Positions 25,901-37,900 of a stretch of 64,000 bases of DNA are shown piece by piece. The DNA comes from Cryptomeria japonica (lineage: Eukaryota > Streptophyta > Pinopsida > Cupressales > Cupressaceae): NCBI RefSeq assembly GCF_030272615.1, contig NC_081415.1, positions 417,975,757 to 418,039,756 of the forward strand, written 5' to 3'. Positions within the stretch are counted from its first letter, which is position 1. Each line of letters starts with the position of its first letter. Below the pieces are notes generated by a model that had not been told where the DNA came from, did no database searches, and was given only the letters and a program-made list of their open reading frames with translations. A program made the position numbers and the translations under genes.

Positions 25901-28900
25901 AGAGCAGAAACAGCACGATTTTAACACTCAAGGACCCACGATTCTCAGCAGATAAAAGTCGTGACTCAAAGCAAAACAAACTAGATGCAAATATTTTTTA
26001 TATTTAATGACCTGCAAAAACTCAAAACTCGACCCTCGAAATTGATCACTAAAAATTCTTCGAAATATTTTTAGAATTGCAAACAAATTTTGAATAAAAA
26101 TTTGCAAAAAAGTTTAGACCCACTCCAATACCATGTAATGGTGATTGTGTTGTTTGTAACTAGGAAAGAGGGTTCGGATTGCCCTAAGGCAACATCCAAA
26201 CCCCTTCCCTTAAGTGTAACATGGAGGACTGGCCCTAAAAGGGTAATGTGCCCCTAAACAAAGACCAGCCCTATTTACCACGCCACATTAATAACTTGGC
26301 GCCAAAATGAATATGTTAAACAAAGTCGACTTAGAGGTCATGTGGTTTAAATGATCATATAAATAATGATCATTTACCAAACACAAGCATACAATCTCAT
26401 TTCCTCTTGCAAAGCAAAATACTTCTGCAACTAAGTGTGAGAAATTGAGAAGTAAATTGGGCGAACTTATCCAAGGAGGTCAAAGGCATTTGATGTTCCA
26501 GATTTCTGTTAGAGAGCAGATTTGATGCAGACTTGAGTAATTAGAAGGGCAGATCTGACCATTAAAAAGCGCAGATCTGATAAGAGGTTGACCGTTGAAG
26601 AGTTCAGCTAAGTATTGTATTGGTACAATTAAGATTGAATACATAATCTGACCTGTGGGTCTTTAGTGCTGGGTTTTTCCTCCTTGGAGGTTTTCCCAGG
26701 GTATTTGTGTTTGTCTCTTATGCACTTACTTTCATTCTGTCATTTACTTTACTTAATATTAGCAAACAGTTAAATACTGATAATCTGATTACTAATCTGG
26801 GTCACAAAATTAACATGGTATCAGAGCTAAGGTGTTACTAACTTCAGATTTCAGTATATCATTTGTTGCATTTAGTTGTTGTTTGTTTTCAGATTAAAAT
26901 GTCAGGTTTGAGGGCTGAAGACAGACTTGATGGAACCCTTGATTTTGCTGCTTGGAAAGTCCGTATTCTATTGATTCTTGAAGAAAATGAACTACTTAAA
27001 TTCGTAGAAGAAGAAAGGCTGTCCCCTCCTGAAGATGCTGAAGAACTGAAGCAATTCAAGAACGACTCCCTCAAGGCTAGGAAGATCATAATTGAATCTG
27101 TCAAGAATCATCTTGTCACTGTCATATCAAAATTTGCTTCTGCCAAGGAAATAATCAAACACTTGGAAGGGATGTATGAAGTCAACAACCTCAGCAGGGC
27201 TCTTGCTCTAAGGCAGCAGCTACTTCACATCCAAATGAAAGAAGAAGACTCAATCATGGCCTACTTCATGAAGATCAACGAACTAAAGGACAAGCTAAGT
27301 ACCCTTGATTGCCAAATTTCAGATAAAGACCTTGTCATGATTGCATTAAATGGTCTACCTGATGAATGGGAACCATTCATTCGTAGCATTGGTGGAAGAG
27401 TTGAACGTCCCAACTTTGAGCGTCTTCAATCTAATTGCATTGAAGAGGAATCTCGAATTGAGGTAAGAGGAAAACTCAAGAACTCTCACAAAGATGATAA
27501 TCATGTTCTCATAGCTAAGTCTAGGAAAGGTGGGCATTGGAAGAAAGAAAAGAGAAGCAAAGATTTTAGATCCTCCTCTTATGATCCAAGGAAAAAGTCA
27601 AGAGATTCCTCCCACATTCGTTGTTTCAGATGTGATAAGTATGGTCACTATGCTAGAGATTGTCAGAATGATCCTAAGGAAAGAGAAGTCAATTTAAATG
27701 AAGTTGTTGAACAAAATGAGGACTATCTTCTTATTTCTGCTCTATCAAGCAACGTTCCTACGGACAGTGATGCTTGGATAATCAACAGTGGTGCCTCCAG
27801 ACACATCTCAGGCTTTCATGAGCATCTTTCAGATCTAACAGAAAAGGATACCAACCTTCATGTGGTAATCGGTGATGATGCTCGATACTCATTAAAGGTT
27901 CTGGCACTACCTCTTTAAAACTAGATTCTGGTATTTCCTTACAACTCTGTGATATCCTTTTTGTACCTGGTATTAAAAGAAATCTTATTTCCATTTCTGC
28001 TTTAGAAGATAAGAGTTTACAAATAGCATTTTCTGAAGGGAAAGTACTTGCTTGGTCTAAGAAATCTAACTTCAAATCTGCTCGTGTTATTGGAAATAGA
28101 TATGATAGTTTATATAAGCTTGCAGCTAACCCAATTCAAGCTCTCATTCATGAGGCCCCTGAATCATGCGAGCTATGGCATAGAAGACTTGGACATCTAC
28201 ACTTTCAAGCTCTGCCCACTCTTGGTAAAATGGTTAAAGGTATGCCTAAACTTAGTTTATCCCATGATGATGCTTGTCAAGGTTGTGCAATGGGTAAGAA
28301 TGTGAAGAACCCTTTTCATAAAAGTGATAGTAGGGCTAAAGAAAGGTTAGAACTTATTCATTCAGATCTATGTGGTCCCATGTCTGTAGCATCTCCTAGC
28401 GGCTTCCTTTATTATGTTATCTTCATAGATGATTTCTCTAGGAAAACTTGGATTTACTTTCTTAAATCTAAAGAATCTGAAGAAGTCCTAAACAGATTTA
28501 AAGAATTCAAAGCCTTGGTTGAAAACTCTACTGGAAATCAAATTAAATGTTTAAGGTCTGACAATGGAGGTGAATACACCTCATGTAGTTTTTATGAATT
28601 CTGTATTGAGATAGGAATTAAGAGGGAGTTTTGTGTTCCCTACAATCCTCAGCAAAAAGGAGTTGCTGAAAGAAAGAACAGGACCATTGTTGAAGCTACA
28701 AGAGCCATGATTCATGATCAAGACCTGCAACCTTTCCTATGGGCGAAGGCATCCAAAACAGCAGTTTACATTCAGAATAAGTTTCCTCATCCTGCTCTAA
28801 AGAATGTAACCCCTGAAGAAGCCTTTACAGGAATCAAACCTGACATCAGCCACCTAAGGATATTCATGTGCCTAAAGAAAAACGAACCAAGTTGGATCCC

Positions 28901-31900
28901 TCTGGAAAGAAAGGCATCTTAGTGGGATACAATGAATCGTCCAAAGCCTTCAGGATCTACATTTCAAGTCAAAGGTATGTTGAGGTAAGTAGAGATGTAA
29001 CTTTTGAAGAAGATATTGCTTTCAAAAGATCTAAAGGATCGTTATCTGATAATGATGATATTGTGATTGAAAATAAAGATTCAAATGTTGATACTAACCC
29101 TGAGATACAGAAGGAGTTCGTTGACCTCCTAGATCAGGAAGTTCAGGATGGTCCAGCAGAACCCATGGACTCTACAGATATACCTAAGGATATTGTGGTC
29201 AGCAAGAAAAGGCCACTTTGGGTTAGAAACACTATCCAAGATGCTGAAGGATTTGCTGCTCCCAAAGGAACCTTTAGAGATAGCAAGAAACCTCAAAATC
29301 ACGCCAACTACATTTCTGTAATGTGTAACATCATTGAGTCTGAACCTCACGATGTCGAAGAGGCTATGTCTCATCATGCTTGGAAATTAGCCATGGATGA
29401 AGAGTACGGGTCTATCATCAAGAATGATGTCTGGGACATTGTACCCAGACCCAAAGGTAAGTCTGTTGTTTCCTCTAAATGGCTATTTAAAATTAAGCAT
29501 AACGCTGATGGTAGTATTGAAAAATATAAAGCTAGATTTGTAACTAGTGGTTTTTCTCAAAAGGAAGGAATAGATTATGAGGAAACATTCGCTCCTAACG
29601 CTAGATATACTTCTATTAGATCTATAATAGCTATTGCTGCAGCCAAAGGTTGGGAACTACATCAAATGGACGTTAAGACAACCTTCCTCAATGGTGTCAT
29701 TGAGGAAGAAGTCTATATTGAGCAACCAGAAGGTTATGTAATCCATAAAAGAGATTCTCATGTTTGCAGGTTGAAGAAAGCCTTATATGGGCTCAAACAG
29801 GCTCCTCGTGCTTGGTATGAAAGAATTGATAAGTACCTACTAAGCTTAGGATTTCGTAAGAATGATGCTGATGCTAACATTTACTTGAAAATATATATGC
29901 TTATTCTGGTTTTGCATGTGGATGATTTATTTATCACTGGTGAAAATAAGTTAATCATGAGATGTAAGAAAGAATTAGCCTCAGAATTTGAAATGAAGGA
30001 TTTTGGTCTAATGCATTACTTCCTAGGGTTAGAAGTATGGCAAAAATCCAATGAAATTTTTCTAAGTCAAGAAAAATACACTATTGACGTTTTGAAAAGA
30101 TTTAGAATGATGGACTGTAAATCTATGTCTACTGCTATGGAATCTAACTTAAAGAAGTTAAGTGTTTCTGCAGCTAACTCTGATTTTACAGATCCATCTG
30201 AGTACAAGCAGTTGATTGGATCCTTGATGTATCTAGTCAATACTAGACCAGATATCTATTATGCTGTGAATGCCCTCAGTCAGTTCATGAGCTTGCCTAA
30301 ACTTGTTCACCTGGTTGCTGCCAAGCACATTCTGAGATACCTGCGTGGCACTATTGGCTATGGGCTGAAGTATTCATTTAATAGCTCAATCTTCTTGGAA
30401 GGATATTCAAATTCAGATTGGGCAGGAAGTGTCAGGACAGGAAAAGTACTTCGGGTATTTGTTTCAACTTGGGCTCTGCAGTAATCTCTTGGGCATGTAG
30501 AAAGCAATCTTCAGTAGCATTGAGCACTGCAGAAGCTAAGTACATTGCAGCATCAGTTGCATCTAGAGAAGCAATGTGGCTTCGCAAACTTATTGTTGGA
30601 TTATTTGGTCAACCTAGTGGTCCTACCACTATTCATTGTGATAATCAAAGTTGTATAAAGATGTCGGTAAATCCTATGTTCCATGATCGGTCCAAACATG
30701 TGGAAACCCATTATCACTTCATTCGGGATATGGTGCAAAGAGGCACCATTCAGCTGAAGTATATTATAGCACAGATGAATAGATTGCAGATATTCTTACC
30801 AAACCTTTATCCACGGTGAAGTTCGAATACTTCAAAGACAGACTTGGTATTATGGAAAATGAAGTCCTGGTTGAGAGGGAGCTTCAATCTCAGTGACTTT
30901 ATCTGCAGTGTTTTGATCATTCTTTGCTTGTGTGCAAGAATGAAAGGATCCACTCTATGCTTGTGTGCTAGATGGAAAATTGTAATTATGTAAAGACCCA
31001 CTTTTGTATTACACTTTCTATGCTTGTGTGCTAGAACCATCCTATGCTCGTGTGCTAGGTGGAAGATGTAATTCTATGCTTGTGTGCTAGATCCATTCTA
31101 TGCTTGTGTGCTAGATGGAACTCTAAAGGTTCAGATTATGTATTCTCCTCTTCCCTAGTTAAGAGGGAGTGTTGTTTGTAACTAGGAAAGAGGGTTCGGA
31201 TTGCCCTAAGGCAACATCTGAACCCCTTCCCTTAAGTGTAACATGGAGGACCGGCCCTAAAAGGGTAACGTGCCCCTAAACAAATACCAACCCTATTTAC
31301 CACGCCACATTAATAACTTGGCGCCAAAATGAATATGTTAAACAAAGCCGACTTAGAGGTTATGTGGGTTAAATGATCATATAAATAATGATCATTTACC
31401 AAACACAAACATACAATCTCATTTCCTCTTGCAAAGCGAAATACTTCTACAACTAAGTGTGCGAAATTGAGAAGTAAATTGGGCGAACTTATCCAAAGAG
31501 GTCAAAGGCATTTGATGTTCCAGATTTCTGTTAGAGAGCAGATTTGATGCAGACTTGGAGTAATTAGAAGGGCAGATCTGACCATTAAAAAGCGCAGATC
31601 TGATAAGAGGTTGAAGAGTTTAGCTAAGATTGAATACATAATCTGACCTGTGGGTCTTTAGTGCTGGGTTTTTCCTCCTTGGAGGTTTTCCAAGGGTATA
31701 TGTGTTTGTCTCTTATGCACTTACTTTCATTCTGCCATTTACTTTACTTAATATTAGCAAACAGTTAAATACTGATAATCTGATTACTAATCTGGGTCAC
31801 AAAATTAAAAGATTGCAAAATTGATTGATTTGATAATGAAATACATATAGGCAATTACAAGAGGATGTTTCCAAAAGAAACTATCGTAAACAGAAAGCAG

Positions 31901-34900
31901 AAATAGAAAGAATCTAAACTAACTAATATAAACTAATATTACACTAAATGACCATCAATGACTAATTAAATACTTTAATACTATGGGCATTATGAGTTTT
32001 TGGTCGTGCCATTTGGATTGACCAATGCTCCTGCCACTTTCCAATCATGCATGAATCAAGTATTCATTCTACAGTTTAAAACAATGCGAGACATGCAATG
32101 GATTTCAAAGAATTGATTGAATATCAGAATGAGCAAGACGCTCATAAATAATACAAGGATATTTACAAGAATAGCAAGTTTCTAATAAGAAACTGCTGAG
32201 AAGATCGAAGACGATCTGACTAAAATAGAATATACACTATTGAGCATTAATACTAAAATTAACATTATTTTAATATTCTATTACCCTCCCTTAATGCTCA
32301 ATCTATTAACTACACCTATAGACCCCCTGAATTTTACAAATTTATCAGGACCAAGGGGCTTGGTGAAGATGTCGGCTGGCTGCTCCGAGGTAGGAACATA
32401 CAACAACTGGATGGATCCGTCTTCAACCAGCTGTCGAATATAGTGACAATGAGTTTCCACATGCTTGGTTCTTTCATGGAAGACTGGATTCTTGGCGAGT
32501 TTGAGCACTCCCTGATTATCACAAAACAAGGGAGTAGGACCTGCCTGGGAGACATGCACATCCGCAAGCATTCGTCGAAGCCAAACCGCCTCACAAGATG
32601 CCTTAACTGCTCCCCGATACTTTGCTTCTGTCGAGGAGAGAGCCACTGCCTGCTGCTTCTTACTAGTCCATGTGACAACACCAGATCCCAAACTAAACAC
32701 ATACCCTGCTGTAGACTTACGGTCATCAACCGAACCTGCCCAGTCAGAATCTGTGTAACCACTGAGTATAGGATCAGAACTCCGAGTGTACAGAAGTCCA
32801 TAATCAGGAGTGCCACTCACATAACGCAGCACACGCTTCGTTGCTATCCAATGATCAGCCTTGGGAGCTGTCATGAAGCGTGAAATGTAGCTCACTGCAA
32901 AACTGATGTCAAGTCTAGTGGCAGTAAGATAGATGAGGCTGCCCACTAGTTGCCTGAACAGAGATTCATCCACAACTGGTGAGGATGACTGAGCTGAAAG
33001 TTTGAGCCCGGGTTCCATAGGAGTAGAGGCAAGTTTGCAATCCTGCATTCTGAATCTGTCCACAAGACTTCTGGCATACTTGGACTGAGAGAGAAAGATA
33101 CTGTTCTCAGTCTGCCAGACTTCAACTCCTAAGCAGTAATGTAGAAGTCCCAAATCTGTCATATCAAAGGTGCGGCACAAATCCTGTTTGATCCCAGTGA
33201 TCAAATGTGCTGAACTGCCAGTAATGATTAAGTCATCCACATAGACAACCACAAACAGAATATCATTACTAGAATGCTTGATATACAAGTTTGCATCAGA
33301 TGGACTCCGCTGAAAACCATGATCTGTCAGGTACTTATCAATTTTCATGTACCAAGCCCGAGGAGCTTGTTTCAGACCATAGAGTGCTTTGACTAGTCTA
33401 CAGACCTTCTGTTCTTGACCAGCAACCTTGAATCTTGGGGGTTGCGTCATGTAGACTTCTTCCTGTAAGTCACCATCCAAAAAAGCACTCTTGACCTTTC
33501 CAACTGAACTGGGCTGCCAAGGCAAGAACGAGCCGTATGGTACTCATTTTGGCTGTAGGAGCAAAAGTCTCCTCGTAGTCAATGCCTTCTTTCTGTGAGA
33601 ACCCACGAGCAACAAGACGAGCCTTATACTTGTCTAGGGTTCCATCAGCTTTGTATTTTACTTTGTACACCCATTTGCAGCTAATGGGCTTCTTCCCTGA
33701 AGGAAGATCAGAAAGGGCCCAAGTGTGATTCTTCTGAAGACTCTGGAACTCAGCTTCCATAGCCTGTTCCCACTCAGGTATACCTTTAGCCTCTGAGTAT
33801 GTCTGAGGCTCAAAAACACTGTGTATGTTAGCCATGAGAGCAAAATTGACTGTATGCTGCTGTTTGCTCTTATTACGGGAGGTTCTACCCTCAATGAGCT
33901 CAGTATCCCTGAGATCACCAATGGTCTTGGCCCACCATTTAGGCCGGAGAGTAGAAGTGCGAACATCTGGAGGAGCTGGAAGAGGCTCAGGATCAGGAAC
34001 AGGAGCAGCAAGAGGAGGATTATTCTCCGGAGGGAACTCAGGTAGTGCATCATCGAAAATAGATTTTGCATCATCCCTCCCATCAGGTGAACCTAATGGA
34101 ATCAGAACACGGTGAGGCTGATCCTCAGAACTCTGCTCAGAAGAAGGGGACTGAAAGAATCCTCTGTCTTCATCAAATACAACATCACGACTGAAGATAA
34201 GACGTTCAGTGTCTATATCTATCAGTCTGTAGGCCTTATGGTGATCACTGTATCCTGTCATCATGAGTTTCTGACTTTTGGAATCCAACTTGGAGCGCTT
34301 AGCATCTGGAATCCAAACATAGGCAACAGAGCCAAAAACCTTCAGGTGGCTGATCTGAGGCTTCCGACCAGACCAAACCTCTTCTGGAGTCTTCCCCTTA
34401 ACAGCCTGAGTAGGAGAACGGTTAAGAAGATAGACAGCAGTAAACACTGCTTCAGCCCAATACTTATTCGGAACACTCCTGTGTTGTAACATAGAGCGAG
34501 CCATCTCAACAACCATACGATTGCGACGCTCGACAACACTGTTTTGCTGAGGAGTGTAGGGTGTAGTCAATTGGCGTTTGATGCCATGGGTATCACAGAA
34601 GTTGGAGAATGCAGAAGAACAAAATTCCCCCCCGTTATCTGTCCTAAGAGTAATGATACTATGTCCAGACTCTTTTTCAACAAAGGACTTAAACTTCTGA
34701 AAGATACTAAATACATCTGATTTATGTTTAAGAAAGTACACCCACATCTTTCTACTAAAATCATCTACAATAAGCAAAAAGTATTTGCAACCAGTAACAG
34801 AAGATGTATTCATAGGACCACAAATATCAGCATGAAGTAATTGAAGTACCTTAGATGCGTGCCAAGACTTTCCATGTGTGAATGAAGTCCGATGCTGTTT

Positions 34901-37900
34901 GCCAGCTTGACAGGCGCCACATACTCCAAGATGCTGAGTCTGAATATCAGGTAACCCTGAAACAAGTCCCTCCCGAGATAGCTGAGAGAGATACTGAATG
35001 TTGAGATGTCCATATCTCTGATGCCACAAAGTGTTGAGAGGAGAAACACGAGTTGCCAGAGCCACTTCAGGAGAATCACCAGTGTCAAGAAGCCTATATA
35101 GGCCATGATCCTCTAGACCAACAGCAACAGTAAGACGAGTCTCCCGATCAATGATGGAACACTTGTGAGCACTGAACACCACATCTAGTTGAGGAGAATT
35201 CCTCATAATCTGGCAAACAGAGAGCAGATTAAGTTCCATTCCAGGAACATAGTACACATTCAGAAAAAGGAGAGTCCTGCCACCAGACTGTATCTGAACA
35301 GTGCCTCTGCCAACAACTGTATACTCCTCACCTCCGCCAAATACAACGGAATCACTAAAGGGGGAGAAGTCTGTAAACCAGTCACGCCGATGAGAAAAGT
35401 GACGTGATGCACCAGAGTCGATATACCAAGCAGAAGACGTGGCATGATCTGAAGACCTCTTAGCCATAAAGGCATAAAAGGCAGACTCTTTCTGCTCGGA
35501 ATGTTCAGCAACATGCGCCTTCTGGTGTGACCCTCCCTGCTTCTTTTGTTCAGAAGCGAGCCTCTGACGGCAATCTTTCTTCATATGGCCGTACTTGTGA
35601 CAGTAATTGCACTGCACATTCTTCTTCTTAGCTCCATCCTGTGTCTGAGAAGAGCCTTTCTGCTGAGAAGACTGAGAGGACTGAAATTTGCCTTTATCCT
35701 TCTGAAAGGATTGAGTTGTGAAGGCATTTTCCGAGGAGGCTGATGTAGTACCACTACCAAACTGTTGTTTCTAGCGATCCTGCTGTAGAAGTTTGGTGCA
35801 CAATTCTGAAAACTTCAGATCAACATTAGTGGAAGTAATATTGAGGGTCTCAATGAAGTGTTCATACGATTTCGGAAGACTTTTCGGAGTGATTACTACC
35901 ATGTCTTCTTCCTCCATAGTCCGACCAATAGCTTTGAGCTAATCTCGAATGTCCTTAATCCTCGTGAGGTGTTCCTGTAAGGACATACGTTCGTCCATCA
36001 TAATGGAGAACAGCTGATTCTTTAGAAAGAATGCTCGGCTCTTGTCGGATGTCTCATGCAATTCCTTCAGATGCTTCCAGATGTCAGAAGCTGTCTTGCC
36101 GGAAGGAATCTGCGGTAACTGATCATCAATCACTGAGAGTTTGAGAAGCATAACGGCCTCCCGATTGCGTTCATCAAACTTATCTTGATCTGCACCAGGT
36201 GTACCAGGACTGAGCTCTTTTCCCAAAACAAGCTAGTCAAGACACCTATATTCAAAAATGGTCAACATACGTTGTTTCCAGATGCTGGTAAAGATGGCCT
36301 CACGCGGTTTGTTTTAACCCACAGAAACAAGCCCAGAGCACGCACAGGGCCGCGGACGCCGCCAGAGACAGAGCCACAATCGCCGAGGGTTGAGGTCGCA
36401 ACGCGGAGGGGACATTGCAGGTAGCGCGTTGCAGAGAGTTGCAGGTCGCGCGGGACATTGCAGGTCGCGGAACGTTGCAGGTCGCGCGGGAGTTATAGTG
36501 CAGGCACACCAACAAAAAAAAAAGGTCGCGCGGGAGTTATAGTGCGGGCACAAACGCACAGAAAAACCAGGCGATAGCCCCCACACAAAAACGTGAATTA
36601 TAGGTCCTCACACGAAAATGTGTATTACAGGTCCTCACACGAAAATGTGAATTACAGGGAAAAAACTCGCTCAAGATCACTACCGCTCTGATACCATAAA
36701 ACAATGCGAGACACGCAATGGATTTCAAAGAATTGATTGAATATCAGAATGAGCAAGACGCTCATAAATAATACAAGGATATTTACAAGAATAGCAAGTT
36801 TCTAATAAGAAACTGCTGAGAAGATCGAAGACGATCTGACTAAAATAGAATATACACTATTGAGCATTAATACTAAAATTAACATTATTTTAATATTCTA
36901 TTACAGTTGAGGAAACCTGTATTGGTTTTCTTTGATAACATTTTGATTTACAATAAGACATGAGAGAACCATTTAAAGCATATAGACGAGGTGCTCGGCA
37001 TACTTGAGCAGAACTCTTTCTATGCCAAGGTATCCATGTGTGAATTTGGGTTGACTAAAATTTAAAATTTGGAGTTGAAAATTAGTGCCCAAGGAGTTAG
37101 TGTGGATGAGGAAAAAATCAACGCAATCCAGGATTGGCCTAGACAAAGGAATTTGACGCTCTTGAAGAGATTTGTGGCTCCTTTGACTAATTTGACAAAG
37201 AAAGGGGGCATTCTCTTGGAGTCCGGAAGCATTGCAAGCTTTTGATAAACTTAAGGAGGTAATTCATGCCCTGTTTTGGCAATTCTGGATTTTTCACTTC
37301 CTTTTGTTTTAGAATGTGATGCTTCAAGGGAGGGCATGGAGCAGTCTAAATGCAAAATAGACACCCCGTAGCATTTGAGAGTAGGAAAGCTCAAGGAGAC
37401 AAGAAAGAGCTTCTCTATTTATGACAAGGAGATGTTGGCAATCATGCACCCACAATTCAAGAGTAGCATTCCTTAATTTCATCCTAATGATCGTTCTTCA
37501 ATGGAAAAGTTGTGAAACGAATAGCAAACATCAATAATTCACAAAAATGTTATACAAACCCTCATTTTTCACCTTCCTCCAGAAAATGAATCTTAACAAA
37601 TTCTGATTTCATCTTTAACCACCTGGAAATAACCTTATAATTCTGGAAATGATGTTTTAATTGTGGAAAAATGTTCAAATTGCAAAGGGAATTGTTCAGA
37701 TCTGGGTTTGAATAACTTGTTTTCCCTTCAAAAATGACCTCCTTTTAATTCACAACATCAACTAATTCCTCTTTCTCCTTCACCATTTGTCTTGAAATCT
37801 GATTTTCCTTGACCAAATTCATCGCTATCTTTGCTGTTGAGTTTGCTGCATGTTTGCTCTGATCTGATTCTTGACACAATTTGCCCTCTTCTAGGTCTGA

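Larger units (their letters stand above)
26148..31810 (+). mobile_element. Copia element C, complete plus-strand copy inside Copia D LTR
   Basis: 5663 bp, with perfect target duplication GATTG (26143-26147 and 31811-31815). LTRs are 26148-26815 and 31170-31810. The primer site is 26816-26832 (TGGTATCAGAGCTAAGG) and the polypurine tract 31161-31169 (AAGAGGGAG). Internal order is gag, protease, integrase, RT, RNase H, which is Ty1/copia. By hand count the LTRs differ at about 19 of 640 aligned positions (about 3%), plus a few indels. The element's frames are broken in at least four places. Confidence 0.95.
21648..31980 (-). mobile_element. Copia element D, split by Copia C
   Basis: A minus-strand Ty1/copia element with target duplication CTATG (21643-21647 and 31981-31985). 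It has short LTRs: 129 bp at the left (21648-21776), and at the right 179 bp in two pieces (26134-26147 and 31816-31980). The primer-site complement (CACTCCAATACCA, 26121-26133) abuts the right LTR; it is a variant of the usual sequence. Without Copia C the element is about 4.7 kb. In element orientation the LTR reads TATTAAAG...CCATTACA, so the ends are TA...CA rather than TG...CA. Confidence 0.88.
32077..36903 (-). mobile_element. Copia element E, recent insertion in Gypsy 1 RT
   Basis: 4827 bp, minus strand, with perfect target duplication CAGTT (32072-32076 and 36904-36908). The two 207-bp LTRs differ at a single position (T at 32093 against C at 36713), a CpG-type transition, so this is the youngest dated insertion here. 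The primer-site complement GCTCTGATACCA (36685-36696) directly abuts the right LTR. In element orientation the LTR reads TAATAGAA...TGTTTTA, so the ends are TA...TA rather than TG...CA. Same clade as Copia D by protein sequence. Confidence 0.95.
17387..37460 (+). mobile_element. Gypsy 1, decayed chromovirus-like Ty3/Gypsy element hosting four insertions
   Basis: Plus-strand order: 5' LTR end, primer site, gag, protease, RT, start of RNase H. This is the Ty3/Gypsy order (integrase would follow RT). hAT-2, Copia D (which contains Copia C) and Copia E interrupt it. Its own sequence amounts to roughly 3.9 kb. It stops near 37450 inside RNase H, so integrase and the 3' LTR are missing. The encoded RT resembles that of Gypsy 2. 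Frames carry many stops. The left boundary is uncertain. Confidence 0.75.

Noticed and set aside
32443-34489. Plus-strand ORFs of 96-146 codons opposite Copia E pol
   Set aside because: Shadows of the open minus-strand pol frame.
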